Below are positions 37,483 through 52,600 of a stretch of DNA of 64,000 bases, in pieces. The stretch's first letter is position 1, and every line of letters begins with the position of its first letter. The notes beneath the pieces were generated by a model, which was given only the letters and a program-made list of their open reading frames with translations, did not search any database and was not told the DNA's origin. The position numbers were made by a program, and so were the translations under genes. The stretch covers positions 19,238,246 to 19,302,245 of the forward strand of contig JACDQD010000006.1 of the NCBI GenBank assembly GCA_019843655.1. The letters are read 5' to 3'. This stretch comes from Lethocerus indicus. Taxonomy: Eukaryota; Arthropoda; Insecta; Hemiptera; Belostomatidae.

Positions 37483-40400
37483 ATTTTGACTATAAAACAT
37501 TTCTAACTGTTGACGATTGTCATCGTAGGTTTATATTGCGAAATATATAGAAAATATAAATTTTTGCCATAACATGAAAAATTAATATCTATGATTCTTT
37601 TACTGAAATAAAACGGAACTTTTGAGATATGGTCAACCGTATTATGGATGATAATTAGTAAGAAATACAAATATATCTCCTGTAATGAATATTGTTCATT
37701 ACTAGAATTGGTTTTCATAAATCATAAAGTTCAGTCTGATTAGAATTCTGCAAATGCCATGCTTTAAAGAACAAAATTATATTGTAAATTTTCTCTTAGG
37801 ATATATAGAAACCGGCGGGATTGTTTATTTGCCCTATGGTGGAGTACTCCTTTTCTCTGTTTAAGATGTTTCGCTAATAACGAGGAAAAAAGTCTTGTGC
37901 TGGTCCGGATCCACTTAATGTTGCACCCGAGTTAAGATCTGAAAACATTAATAAAGACAAATTGTAGACACAGCATTTTATAGGAGAGAGGCCCTCTCTC
38001 TGTCCCTAAGAGATAACTCGGGGCCGGCTTTGCGCTCCTCCCTCCCCCCCCCGCCCAACCACCAAATCCTAAAAGATTTGTTGCCTTTTTCAGCATTCAT
38101 TTAAACTTTCACTCAGAACAACTGTTTCCATTAGTATAAAAACCACGGTCTGTTTTAATTGAACATTAGTCGCAATTACTTTAGCAATAGCCATTCGTTA
38201 TATACAAGTCTCCGAAATATTGAAGTAAACAATAATTCATGCTGCATTTAATATTTATTATCCCACAATAATTCTCGAATATATAAACTGTGAATATGAT
38301 CGTGAGAAAAAATGTTGCTAAGCATGAACGGATATTGTTTCTGATGGATAGTAAGATCGGAAGATCTTTTCGGTATTTTAAAGGGAAGAAAATTTTTAAA
38401 TTAATGCAACGTGAGTACGGAATATTATATTACTACTGTAATAAAAAATTGAAGGAAATGTGTGTACACAATCAAATAGTAATGTATTCAATTATTTTAA
38501 AGCTTAGAGGTGATATTATTGGACTTCAATTTTTCCATTTATTTTCAAGAACAGTAGTGCCACCTGAAATTGGAGGTGGAAATGGAAAGAGTTCATCTCT
38601 CTCTCTTTCTCTCTCCCTCTCTCTCTCTCTCTCTCCCTCTCTAAATACTCTTTGATGTCGTCTAAGCCAAATAAGCCTTCTCAACAAATATTAAGGTAAA
38701 GGAATTTGAATTAATTCCAACAAACTGGGTAACTGATTTTCTTCAGTGAATATTAATAAAGTTATTATAGTTATTATGTTAGCTCAATATTACAAACAGA
38801 TATAACTGTGTACTGTGTAAATTGATTAATATAATGTTTTTATTGTTTTACCAGTTTAAATGTGGTGTCACTGGTAGGCCCTACTGCCGTAGTTAATGGT
38901 ATCATTTCCACGGTAAGGCACTCGCCATACCTCGAGGTCAAATCGAGAAGAAAAATTTCCAAACTGCGTTTGCGGCGTTATTGTTGATCATTGACAAATG
39001 AATGGGGCGAAGGGCCAGGGGCGGCGCCGTGTTGATCAAGTGCGCGCGGAACCCCGCAAAGGGCCCTTAGGGGCCTACGTGTCGGCCCTTTACGCCATTT
39101 CCGCACAATTACAGTTTGCCGTATGATTCCACCGCCAAATGGCGTTATATATCAGGCTCAACCTGCCCTCACCCACCAATAAGGCGCCCCCTCCCCCCCA
39201 CCGAATATTTCACCTTGTCTTTTCGGGGAAATACAATTTATTTTAGAGAAAACCGTATAAAGGGAATTTATTTCCGTTTGTCTTTCTTCTTCCCCTAGCC
39301 CATTTTCCTTCTTGCTCTTCTTTCTCCTACTATAAAGTGTACGTGCGCCCAGCTAGCCAATTCTTTTTTGAGGTCGGCATCGATCCACACAACGAAAAGA
39401 TTTAGTTTTTCTGGATCATAAAATGCTTTTACCTTTGGTAATTACTTAATTATTAAAACTGTTGAGTTATTGTTATTGTGTGTTTTAATCTTCTTTATTC
39501 AACATAATTTACCGAAAATAAAATCCAGACGTTAGGCACTCATTAACTAGAGTATAAAGGAATTTGAAAATGATTCTCGTAACATAATCCATAGTTGCAA
39601 AAATATTCTTATTACATTTTGTGATATACACAATGGAATAGAGGTAATATTAGGTTTTTTTAGTATTGTAAGTATTGGAATGAAAACGCCATCACAATTG
39701 AAATTTAAATGCGTAATACTTTTAAGACAAACTAGGGCATATTTTCCTAGTTTCCAATATGCTGGTTGTTCCTCCAACACATGAAGGAAAATTTTCGTTC
39801 AGCTATGTACTTTCTTTTGTTTCTATTTATTATTTTTACTTTTATTCTGAAAAAACACCAGCCATTCGAAAACTCTGTTCATTATTTTCGAAATGAATTG
39901 GTAAACGTGAAACGTATTTCAGTTGGAGCCTTTGGGCAAAACGCCAACACAGCCTTCCTGTATTTATTTCGTACCAGAGTCCCGTTTAGATATATGTGTT
40001 ATCTTTGCCTCCGTTTTTTTTATTCTTGTGACTGGAATAAGGACAGGCACACTTGTTAGACAAAAAAGAAGATGCGACCGGTCCAGTTTTTGTTAAAGGA
40101 ATGACGCCTTTCTAATGCAACGATTAGGACCTCGTAATACTATTATACATTCTAATAATACTCGTAATACATTCTTGGAATTCATTTATACGTAATTTAC
40201 ACATTGAATCCTCTGTTTTTTATACTGTATTAGTAGAGACATATTAGACAACAATAAGTCTAAGAATAAGAAAGCTTGGAACACTGAAAATGTAATAATT
40301 TTGTTTTATAATGTCGTCTCTTAACAGGAAACGGTTTTTTTCTACTTTTCCATCAATAGTTGTTTCTCTGTAATAGTAAAATATGATTTTAACTATCCGG

Positions 40401-41355
40401 TTGGTAATATTACCAGCTATGGTGACAATTTCTGGGAGCGTAGGAATAAATGCAATACAAATATGTGGGGTATAAAGAAGAAGATTTAGAATATTTGCGT
40501 TTTTATATTACACAAGAGAATTCCCATGGAAATTCCCTGCGAAAAGCTTTTGTGACAGTGTTCAGAATGAAATGCTTGATGGGGATATAGTCATTAGATT
40601 TTATCGATTCGTTTCTATAACAAACAAGCGTATGCCGTGCAAAATTCCAGGGAGTTGAATGCAGCAAGGGTATTGGTTAAAAGTAACGAGAATGAGTCGA
40701 CGGGATTTTCAAAGTCCCGTATTAAAAGGAAATTGCTCGCCTACGGAATACTGGAGTTGACGGAGTGAAACGAGCTAGGGAAATCCGCTACTCCCACCAC
40801 CCAACTGACATCATTTAATAGTTCCACATCGCTTGTGGGTTCGCTTTTTACTACGTCCCTGGCCTAGTACCTCAATTAAAATAATACACCGATGCTTAAA
40901 GAATCGTACGAATTCCGGGCTGTACTCTTCGCCTTCGATCGATATATTACTATTTTCTGACAGGATCAATGTCAATCGAGCAGATAGTTTATTACAAAAC
41001 CGTGAATGAGTAGTTACGATCAATTATATTTTGTCCTTTTCTACTATTTCATGAATAACAGTGAATACAAGTGGCGAACAAATATCAGTGTAAGCTGTGA
41101 GTGATAGCGCATATCGAAGGACGAAATCTACGAAACTATTTGTTATATTGCAACTTTCCCGATGATTAAACAAGCATTATATCCTACGTAAAAAGTTCCA
41201 ATATCTACGTACATAAATGTAGAAAGACACGTGGGCCTGTATATGCCTGTTATACATTTTTATTCCAAAATATCGTATTTAAATTTAAAGAAAATAAAAT
41301 ATTTATACAACAAAATTATTCGCCGATGTTTTGAAGCCAGTGCTTGTGCCCATCG

Positions 41356-41358
<3 letters not shown>
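37483..41358. other. Noncoding stretch
   Basis: AT-rich apart from a GC-rich island at 38990-39210. The frame at 39766-40059 (97 codons) has hydrophobic residues near its start but no recognisable domain. Confidence 0.55.
38594..38642. repeat. (CT)n microsatellite, interrupted
   Basis: CT units with TTT and CCC interruptions. Confidence 0.9.
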
Positions 41359-41415
<57 letters not shown>

Positions 41416-41416
41416 A
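41359..41416. repeat. Compound (TA)n(TG)n microsatellite
   Basis: About nineteen TA units followed directly by about ten TG units, the reverse order of the compound tract at 26089. Confidence 0.94.
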
Positions 41417-44400
41417 TTTATAATGTAAATCAACATACAGACATGAGGCTACGATTGATTTTCCATAACTTTTAGGTCTTATGTATTTTAAAGGTGGGAT
41501 GTTTGTCTACGATTTATAGACATTGGTAGAGGGGCACATTTTGTAATAAAAACGCAAGAGGCGAGGAAATATCGCGGAAAAATGGGGTGGGCGGAGGGGT
41601 AGATGCCGGGAATTGAAGTGCTAATTAGGGGGTGAGGGAGGGGGGTTGATCCCGCGAGGCTCATGCCCCATAATTGCCTCACTCTCACCCGCCCAATAAA
41701 ATTAATGAACCGGCTCCGCTCGGTTCCTGCGGCTCGATGAAACTGGAATATTCCGGGGGGTCGAATAGGAAAAAAAAGGAGGAGGGTATTTAATAAATTT
41801 TATTCGCCCAGAAGTGGAAAAGTAGGCGCTATGAAAATTACAACCTTGTTTTTCCGAGCGGCTCACGGCCGCCGAGGATTGGCTCGGCGGTAATCCGTTC
41901 GGCTCACGTCTGAATATCCGACTATATTTCTGTTTTTTTCCCTTCCTTTTTCGGCCTCCTCGCGCCACTCCGCCATCCGCACAGAAGAAATATATGGGTT
42001 CCGCCTAACGCGGTTATTAACGGCTCGGTAAATTCCCAATCTGATTTTTTAAAGATCACTTCTTCCTTTATAGCAAATGATAAAAACAAAATTTCTGATA
42101 GATGTAGAAATTCGCAAAAAAGTTCGTTTTGGTATAATAATAAACGAGTTTTCATATACAAACAGAAGTATAGTTTCGGTGAAGTTTCATTTCATTCATC
42201 GGTTCTGATTACTAAATTAACTGATGAGAAGGAACTGTGTACGCAGAATCTGAGTTACAAACAAGAATATTGCATGAAATTGATATAATTTTTCTGACTA
42301 AGCCACCGCCTGTATTTTTAATTATTGTGCGTTCAAATCCTCCAAATAATCTAGCGTACAATATTCTTACTAAATTTAGTTAGTTAATAAGTGTTCATCA
42401 CGTGAAAACATCAGACTGAATAATACTGAAAGTATTTTATAATTTATTTATAAAGTATCAATTCATCTCAAAATTGATGTGGTCGGATATTTGAGTGAAT
42501 TAATGCTGACGAGGGACTATATAACGAATCCGACGGTAGAAAATCCATGTTCGGGAACATGTTTATAACATTTTTGATAAAATGTCCATTGGAGAGTTTT
42601 TGCCTGAGGATGGCGTTTAAAGTGTGTCGTACTCTGAAACCACTCCAATTCTAGTAACTCCCTTCTCAAAAGCAAATATCTGTCACTCTTTGAAACGAAA
42701 AACCCAACTATTTTTGATCTTACTAAAAAAAGCGTCCAAAATGTACGCTGGAGCTATATTTTCATTGCTTACAGATATTTTTTCGAGCACGAATTTGACG
42801 CATGAAATTTATAAACAATTACAAAATTTAGAATTACAAATATAACGTATAGTACAAATCGCCAAATCATTGCCTAATTCGAATATATGGATTTTAACTA
42901 ATTAGGAATTTTAAAAAATGTAATACTTATGAACATTACGAAAATTATAGAATCCAAATGTATGACATTTTAATTTATTCGTAATTCGTTATGAAGGCGT
43001 TATACAATAACGTAAAATTGTAAAATTTACAAAATTTTATGCACATCAACTTCACGAAAGTCAAATTCCTATTCCTCCCCCATTCTCATTCGCAAGGAAC
43101 AACAAAAATGAGGGTATGAAATGTGCAAAAGTGTGTCCATACCTAATTCAGCCTACCAACAAGAGATGGCGTGAACGGCCCCAAGTACCGTATTAGACAA
43201 AACTAAGAGTAAGATAAGAGGAGCCCCGAGATAATTAATTAATCGCAAGAAAACATTGACCAAAAACATGGCAATGAAAAGATAGGATAAATTCAAAACA
43301 TAGTTTTAGAATTGTTACTGTTATTTAAATTTTTATTTGGGACGAATGTTCTTTATATTTAATAATCCTGGATTCAAGCCCCCTTCTCCACACCCCGAAG
43401 CCTGCGCCTGTTTGAGAACTCAAAGACATTAATTCCTTGAGATGTCTGGACCAAGATTAAATAGTTAATTAAACATGGTGGCGGGGGTTGGGGGTTGAGA
43501 TCAGGAAGAGCTCCCACCCACCCTCTTGGCAGGGGTAGGAGGAGGGTCTTAATGAAAAATTAAACCTCCGGATTTTCCCGGCGACTGGAAAAAGGAAAGC
43601 TGGCCGTGGAAGAAGAGGTTGAGGGGGAACTGCTTTTAAACGAATTATAGGGGGATCACACGCGGCATCTCTCGAGAAGGGCCGATGAATTCAAGACAGC
43701 CCACAGATTAGCGCCTCTCAAGAACTAAACCGGATTATAATTAAATATTCAATACAAGTGAGCCGACGTATATTGTGCATCGCCAGTCCTTCAAGTGAAA
43801 AGGAAAACCCTTTGTAAGTTACTTTAGGGGTTCGGTCATTTGGTCATTGCTAAACCAGTGACGGCCACCATCAGAAATGTAGCTCTCTTTAGGCATTTTG
43901 TTTGCCTGTCTCCACTCTCTATTCGGAGGCAAAACCAAATAGGCATTTATTGTTGTCATTAAAAAATGCGAGAAGAAATTGGGAATCTGTAATGGTCATC
44001 ATAAATCACCAGTATTGCCTATTGTGAATATTTCTACTATTACAGAAGTCCACGTCACCCTAATTAAACCAGTTTCTTTCGCCATTTCATCGACCGTTGC
44101 AAGTATCTTTATGACACAAGAAATATCGCAGATACACATTCGAGCATAAGTACTGAATTAGAGCTGACCTTCACACACATCTGTAGTGGTTTCGTTAGGC
44201 GACTGGTTTTACAAGGAGGATTCACAAGACGTTAGATTCGAGTATACGTTCGAGCAGACCCCGGCAACTATTATATTACCAGGTTTGGTTCGGCCTTGTT
44301 TGTTGAGCTCAAGCTGTTGTCTCCTCTGCGGTCAGCCAAGTTTACTGAGCCTACGGTTTTGGTTAAGGGAACCTGGCGCCGGCCCTCACTCCCAGCCCTA

Positions 44401-46399
44401 AACCTAAATACTAAAGGAGGCATTTAGGCATTTAGGAACAAAGCCGGCAGCTGAAAATGTAAACATTAATAAAATAATCCACGAAATATTTAAATAATGT
44501 CGGATTAATTAAAGAATACTATGTTGAGAACTGAAAGCTCTTGTTGTGGTTACCGAGTGAGTAAAACACAATACCATAAAAAACCAAAACATAGGGAAAG
44601 TACTCCTAAAGGCCAGTTATGTATGAGAATTTCAAACCTGAAAAAGTAGGAAGGCGCCTGAGTTGATTAAAACGTCAAGCAACTAAATAACAATTATTTT
44701 CTTTCGGCTATTTTCCAGGGCCCGGTTAATTTTTTGTCGGGCAAAAAACTATAGAAGTTTTTAAATCAAGGTAGACGGCTTTCCAGCGCGCTAATGAAGA
44801 AACGAAACAGGAACGGTAAACGAGAAAATTAAAACCGCAAGAAAAATCTATTCTAACGAATTTAAAGGCCCAGGATTTTTAACTTCATTAAAGTTATAAT
44901 TAAGAAAATATCTTAGGTTTACACCTCGGCCACACTTCTGGCCGCGGGATTGTATTATCCGAGTTCGCCTAATGAACTTATATAAACGTGAAAGTGTCCC
45001 GAATAATAAGGACTGGAAACTATGGGGAAAATGGAGCTTGGAGGATAAACCCCAGGCCGGAATTTAATCGCCGAGATGAATACAAACGAAACATTATTGT
45101 CGAAATTATAATATGAATATAAAAATGAAACCTACTTTATGATTACCTAGGTAAGTCAATATATTTTTCCTATTATCACTATGTTAATTAGTTGTGAAAT
45201 AAAAAACACTAAAGTGAAATATGCTATTGAATATATATATGTATATATATTTATTTAAGTGTCAAATTTAGCTGCAATTAATAAAGGATACTTACTGAAT
45301 TCCAACCTCCTGGAGGTTTGATATTTTGGCTGCTTATGATTCTAATATTTTATTAATAACGGAATATCATGTAACAGTTTTATTCATCCATATATTGCTA
45401 TGAAACTCACACACAGAATTAGAAATACTTTGTCATATGTTCGATCAGACATTATGTGTATTATGCTTTCAAATTATCACACGTTACTTTTATAACGAAC
45501 GGTGTAAAATTCTTTTAGTAAATGCAATTTTATGTACACGGTGTTATGTATATATCTGGGTTTAAATGATTGAAAACCGACATTAATGCAACTACCTAAC
45601 AATAATTATTCAATACATTATGGTCGTTACTAACATCGTGATCCTATTCACGCGCGCATAATTGTACCGAAATTCTACTTTTGCATTCATGAGTAATTCG
45701 TTAATAAATCCAGTCCCGTCAGCATTAAAACAGCATTCCTTGAGCCAGAACATTCCGCAGGGTCCTGCGAATGATATACTGTTACGGCACATGTGCCGGC
45801 CATTGAAAACCTGAACTTTATACATTACGAGAAAACATTATTGCTATTACAAGTTCGGACATAAACATTCATGCTTATTCAAAGTCTGATGGGGCCATTA
45901 CGATGCCTAAGGTATTGGGGAGTCAAGGGGGTTTGAAATGGCGTCTCTCTTGCAATTTTCTGTCTCCTCAAGCCGAATTGCTCCTGTACTATTTCAGTTA
46001 CCGTTTTTTGCTACCTCCATCAGTACCAATACTACTGATAGCGGCAGGCTAAGGTGTAGCATAAAACCCATTATGAAATCGCTAATCTAATGCTACTAAT
46101 GGCAGAGTGTTTCTAATTCAGTAAACTTGTAAAGTCATCATAATGTGTATAATGTTTAATTCGGGACCTTCGATACGTTGAAGTGCTATCAATATTGCAA
46201 TTTTCTTCCTCCACTCCGCTATTTGATCTTAATCTGGATCGAATTCGGATTTTATTATAAAATAATTTTTTTAAATTGTCTTCACAGGCCCCACTGGCTT
46301 ACTCAACGTGATTGTTTACTGGCTATGAAACTACTGTGGAAAACGGAAACGACCCAGTAAGAAATTCCCCTTATTTCGAAGTTTCTCGAAGTCGTAACA
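41417..46399. other. Noncoding stretch
   Basis: GC-richer islands at about 41570-42030 and 43480-43730; otherwise AT-rich. No gene recognised. Confidence 0.55.
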
Positions 46400-49300
46400 T
46401 TTTATATGGCCGTTAGAATTGGTGGAAAGTGGGGACGAGATGTGGCCCTAATTGGGAGCCGTTTTCAACATGAATATTAACCACACTCCGCCAATATTCC
46501 CCGCTCCCTTTCCTCTCTCGAGTTTACCAATTTAAACTGGGCCTTTAAATCATACCAGGAATTTAATACCGGCTTCCGGTCGGTCTTCGTATTTAGAAAT
46601 GTAACGTTTTCTAGAATTAGTGTGAAAAATAAATGATACCCTGGGGGATTTTTGTCAAAAACCATTAACAGGCCGGATTAGTGCGACTGAATAATTCGGA
46701 GATTCAAATTATTAACCTGACGGTCTCTTCGACAGAATTCTAAATATTAGCAAATTTCGTTGCTGTCATTCCAATCGAATGGAACAGACTCAATATCCGG
46801 GCTTAATATTAATGATAAAACGCCATTTTCGACCGATATAAATTTCATGAGCTTAATCAAGTTTCGCAGACGCTGTGTACACTTCACCCCAACCGTGAAT
46901 ACGGGAACTAATTGTCACTGATTATTCACTGTCGGCCCCCAAGCGAACCATGCGTTATTTCATTTTATTTGCGAATGTCCCGAAATTGACATAAACATTT
47001 TTTCGGCGTTTGATGTTGCCACTGATCAGACGGCGGGGCATTTCGGAGGGTGTAGTATAAATTGGGGATTGTTATTTAATAGGAGGAAGTTCATTCTAAT
47101 GATAATTCCTTCCAGAATTATCGAATTACAGCAAATATAATTATAAAATGAAATACAATTTCATTTTTTTACTGTATAGTATAGTCGGTCATTTGCCTCA
47201 ATGTCCATCAGGCGCCAGAAAAGGGATCCCCAATTACTTGGGCCGTACAAGGCAGAAGCCTGAAATCAATATGAATGGGATTGTATCGGGCTGAGGAAGC
47301 CTCGAAGCGGGGGTGGAATTCCATCGGCCGTTGTGGTGGTGTGCGCGCTGCCGATGGAATTGCACCCAGTAAATTAACCTGCAAGGAGAAACGGCCATAT
47401 ATAGCCGTCCGTATCGCGTCCCGTCCCAAGCTGAACATCTGAAATGTACACAGGGGATATGGAATTTGTCAACTTCGCGGCTTGTATTCCTCCAGCCGAG
47501 ACTAAGAAATCTGGCTGTTAAGAACAATCTTCTTCCGTTAGTTGGCGTCAAAAATATTATTGAATCGGAGAAAATGTTTAATAACAAATATTTAATGAAG
47601 CATTTAAACATACTTTTTCTGACATGAAATGGAATGATACCGACTGTAGAAGTGAAAAACAGAGAGATTTTAAAATATGGTGCTGTTATAAAAATCTTTA
47701 TTTCCTCTTGGTTATACTTTTTCGACCAACAGGTATCCTGATAATATTCTATTGAATGTCACGTTTATATAGTATAACTTGGCAGATAATAAATAATTTA
47801 AATTTATAATTACTAATCATGAATTTGTACTTGTAATGGCAAAGTATAGCTTTGTATATTTAAACATTAATGCACATATACATATATAATATTTGAAGCA
47901 GCTATACTATGAAGCCATTGGTCAATAAATGCCATGGTAATTATTAATTTAATTTTTACGTTTTAACGTTTCGGTATTATTTGCATTTAATTTTTCCTTA
48001 ATTTATTCCTTCGGCACGTTCTCACCATGTTATTTAATGAACTTTAATCGTAGCCGCCTAATAGCTTGGTATAATAGATAATTCCATATTGGAGAGATGG
48101 AAATGTTTTTACTCGTATTTGCCAGTCGCTGTTGGATTCCTATCTGTGAGCGATGTCCAAGGTCTGTATCAGATTGCCGGGGTCCGTCGAGGAGACCTTG
48201 CATTAGCTTTCGGGCTCCGCACACGTTCTCTCCCCTATCTCTGGACGTTTTTGAGTAACGCCTTCTCGTAAAATAAGCCTCACCAGGCTCCCTATCATAA
48301 TAACGCCATCCCAACCTGGTTAGTATTCAAGCCCTACTCTACATATATACTCTGGCCTATATACTAAAAGTTGTAAACCAAAATAACATAATTCCCGGCA
48401 TGAAGTTGACCTGATGTACAATAAAACCGGTTTCCACTGCGATCTTTGGTGCCGCTATAAAAATTGTATATCCGTCATACTGAATAATCTTTAATCGTAG
48501 TATGGATAATGTGAGATTTTTCAATTGCCCCGATATATAATCTAGTACCAATGGTTAATCTCCCTTATCGTGCTTTACTCAAGTACTAGAGTATAAGTGC
48601 TACCCTCTGGATTATCGATTGGAATCTATAATAATAACATATTTGGCGAACTGTAACAGTCAGATCTCAAAAGTTGAACACAAATCAACGCAGGAAATCA
48701 GAGTACAACCATCAGTAACCCCCGCTAAGAAGTGCATATAAGGTGACACTAATTGCACTTGGCGGTTGACATGTGTCTGAGGTGGTAGGACTAGATTTAA
48801 TAACCGGTCAGAAAGCGTCAGACGGAGCCTGAGTTAAAGGGCGGAGTGACAAAGGGCTCGCGGCGTTAAGGATCGGACGTCAAAATGCGTTATCGAGAAG
48901 GACACCATCGGTTGGGCGCCCGGCCCACGAATAATTGGACCAATCGGCGACCGGAACCGTTTCCAATCAACACCCGGATAGGGCGGGGTCGTTGAATATA
49001 AATTAAGGTATTAAAGTTAACATCCGGGCCCTGGGAGGGGGGAACAGTTTAAAATTACGTCGTATTACGAGTGCTCGAAACAGTTTGCGGGTGCTTCCGA
49101 TGAGATGGTTGTGGTGGGGGAGGGGGAGGGTTTCGGAGGGCGCCTCAATTGAATTTCCAACTAACACAGAGGAGGGCCCGATTAATACCGAGTGGCAAAT
49201 CGGCTTACAGTTGTAGCCCGCTCTGTTTGCCTTTCGCCTCTCGCCCTTCCGCCCCATCGTAAAGGACGAGTCCGGGGCGCGACATTATTCATCGGAATTT

Positions 49301-49620
49301 ATCGCGTGGGGCGGCCTCCCCCCTCCCGGCAGGCACGAACACAGCCAGGAAAGTTGAGTATATTTGTCTAAGGGTGGTGGCCCTCGAAAGGGCCGTTCAT
49401 AATGGGTCGTGAAGCGGGGGTGCTTCCGGGGACCGATCGGGGTGCGGATCGATAGCCGAAGTCGGGCCGGCCCGCCTAATGAATAGAGGCCCCCTAGGCC
49501 CGCTCCTCCAGTGTCATCCACTAACTCGAGCTATTTACCCCCACGAGTCCTTCGGCCTTCCAATTAATTGGGGATAACTCGCCGCCGGACCCTCCCAGAC
49601 CAGTAATAATTTCATGACTC
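46400..49620. other. Noncoding stretch with a strong GC-rich island
   Basis: GC-rich at 48780-49560, with several CGGCC- and GGGCC-containing blocks. Milder islands at 46430-46700 and 47200-47420. Open frames overlap in different phases and look like composition effects. Confidence 0.5.
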
Positions 49621-52600
49621 GATCTGCATAAAGCTTGTAATACCCCACCCTGCCACGAAACAGGAAACACTAGCAAAACTGATTGTCTGTATCTTTAAAT
49701 CTCTTCAACTAGCGCAGAGTACTATGTCCCACACAATTAAGCGAAGGAATATATCAAAAATATAATTCTAAATCACTTAAATATAAAATAATATTATGAA
49801 ACTAATATGAAATTTATGTTTCCATCGGCGTCGTTCTGTTATTAATACATTCAGATACATACGCATGTTATCTGAAAACTGACTTAAAACAAGTGCACTA
49901 TGAGGAGCAGTGGAGGAGTTCTAAACTGCGGAACAATGTAGAACAGGTAAGACCAAGCTCGTGCAACGGGTTATCAAACAGGGAAAATCGAGAGCGACGA
50001 TAACAGAGAGGAGACGAAAAAGGATCACCGTTGTGTAGCAGATATTTCCTCGCGCTTTGGAAGGACCTCGTTGCAGGCTGTAAAACTTATGCAAGCGATG
50101 CCTGGGGGCGGCATGTTTAATGCCGGCTGCGAGGACTCACCTTGGAAAGGAAGATCCTTACAAGGATATATGGCCCAATCAACCGCGGAGGACAATACAA
50201 TGCAGCAGCTGTGCACTGTGAGGCAGACAATGTCGCCTGGAACGAGAAACCCACGATGAAATGAGCAGGCCACTAGGAACTGCTGAGGTAGAAGCACTCA
50301 CTACACCAACATAGATAGATGACGATATATTCAGGAGTGGAAAGTTATGTATAACCATTTAATTTAATATAGTTTTTAATATTAAATAAAATTTAGATTT
50401 TTACTAATTTATAGAATGTCAATCTGTAAACTTTGGATTATGTAGAAATTACATTACTCCATCTTAATGACGATTTACGCAACATATATGCAGAATATAC
50501 ACCTAATATGCATAATATAATATAGCATAACACAGAACATTCCTGTAACAATGAATGAATGGGCATTGATTCGTATACCACCAAAATGGACTGAATTCAA
50601 ATACCCCCCACACGAGTGTGTAATTATTTAATCAATTATTCCAACCCTGTATCCCATTGATGAATACAGTATGACGTTAATCATAAATATTTTGTGTGTG
50701 TACATTATAATAATAGATTTCAGATATTCTGGCCTTGGTCCTCTAAACTAAATCTGATCATGCAAGATCCTATGTTTGATCAATTTATATACTTAAATAT
50801 GTGTTATTGCTGCCTGGGGAATGTACCACTGACAAAACCCCTTAACAGCAGCCTTGTTTAAATTTAAAACTGGGCACAGAAATTTAGAGCGGCACTAGTA
50901 AAATTGAAACAAAAACCCCAGATATCTAACGGCCCAATAGGGACTGGCGCAAAACTTTGTTCCGATTTGGCCCCGCAGGCAACTTCTTAAGCGAGACAGC
51001 GAAATTACAACCCCTCCGGGTGGTTGACCAAACAACCCCCCCAGGAGTTTGGCAGTTTTCGGATGTGTTGAGAGGCGATCATCACAATAAAACAAGAATC
51101 AAAGCAGTGGGAAGAAAGAATTTTTCAACCCTCTTGTTGTTGTAACCGGAGACGTCAAAATCTCTGAGTCAGATTACATAGCCTTCTATACACATACATA
51201 TGCCGCAATAGAAATAAAAACCGAATGATTATATTTTTATTTTATTAAATATAAGAAAAATATTTTTATTTTCATAAGGTGCAGATCAATTGGAGGCTGT
51301 ATATGTATAATTTCTACATTTATTCGGTGTCGAATTTAGGTTTCAGATTATTAGCCGTCATTTTTAGGCTCGGGTTCGACTTCCGAGACCTACAAACCAT
51401 CATTTGTTATTGAAATAGCTAAACGGGGAGCATAAAACTTTTTTCTCTTTCCAGAAGCCTTAAAACCTCGGCCGAATAATGAGGCGCCCCCAGTTTCAAA
51501 AGGGACGCGGACCAAATTTGCGCTCATCACGTTTTGAACTCGGTCCGACCGGAGGGCGGAAAAAAAAGGAAAGTTGGACCCGCTGATTATTATACGAGAA
51601 ACTCTGAATTAAAATCTGCTGAATGTGTCGTTTTTGTAAAAGTTTTTGTTTCATGTCTGTTCGTCACATCTAAAACCTCGCGGTAAGCTTAATGCTGTCG
51701 AAAGGAATCGATGTTATAAATCGGCATGAAATTTACTACTATCTCGGCGTGTTTGGTTTCTTAGTAATATACTTGTTACTCCCAATTATATCCAGTGTAC
51801 GCTACAGTGTTGTAATGTGATTCCGGGAATGTTATCTACAACAGTAGCAAATAATCACATGCAATATTCTGTTCGTGAGAACGATGTAGGCACAAAATAG
51901 CTCAGACTGTAGTTAGGGAACGTTTCAGCTGAAAATTCCTTAATACTCGCTCTTGCTTCGGTGAAGGGTTCTGAAATCCAGTTCGCTTCATCCATTATTT
52001 TAAGTTTATCTATCCAACGAATATTGATATTATCGGGATATTTATCGTTTACCTCAAAAAAAATCAGTGCCGCATTGCCATTGATTAGTACAAAACGCAT
52101 AAAAAACGCAACAGGCGGTAAAATTAAAGGACCATATATGAACATGAACTGCAAGCAGATAAAGCTGACTATTCTGATAAATATGACTACTGGTTTTCAT
52201 ATGATTCAGTTTCCTGTTAGCCCCGGAAATTTATTGCGGGATGTGTATTGATAAAGTACTGTGGAATGAATATCTAGTGGTATATTCGGACCGATTATTT
52301 TTTCTACCGTCGCTGTCCGCAGTTTACATCATTCTGTATCATAAATGGTCTCTTAAATATCAAGTATTATTTAGAATCATTATTTAGGTATAAATTGAAA
52401 ATAACATAATCTCATTATGATAACGGTGAGATTGATTTTCTTATTGGTTAATGTAAAGTATACTAAAACTTATTCAGCCATTTCAGGTGGTGAATGTAAG
52501 AAATTAGAATTACTATAATACTTCTAATGTATAAAGATATGGAAATATGGAACTGTAACGTTGGATTTAGTTCTCTTTTACTTTTAGTTATCCTGAAAGT

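Noticed and set aside
51370..51386. tRNA T-arm lookalike (TCGGG, loop TTCGACT, TCCGA)
   Set aside because: No matching acceptor stem, D-arm or anticodon arm in the preceding 70 bases.
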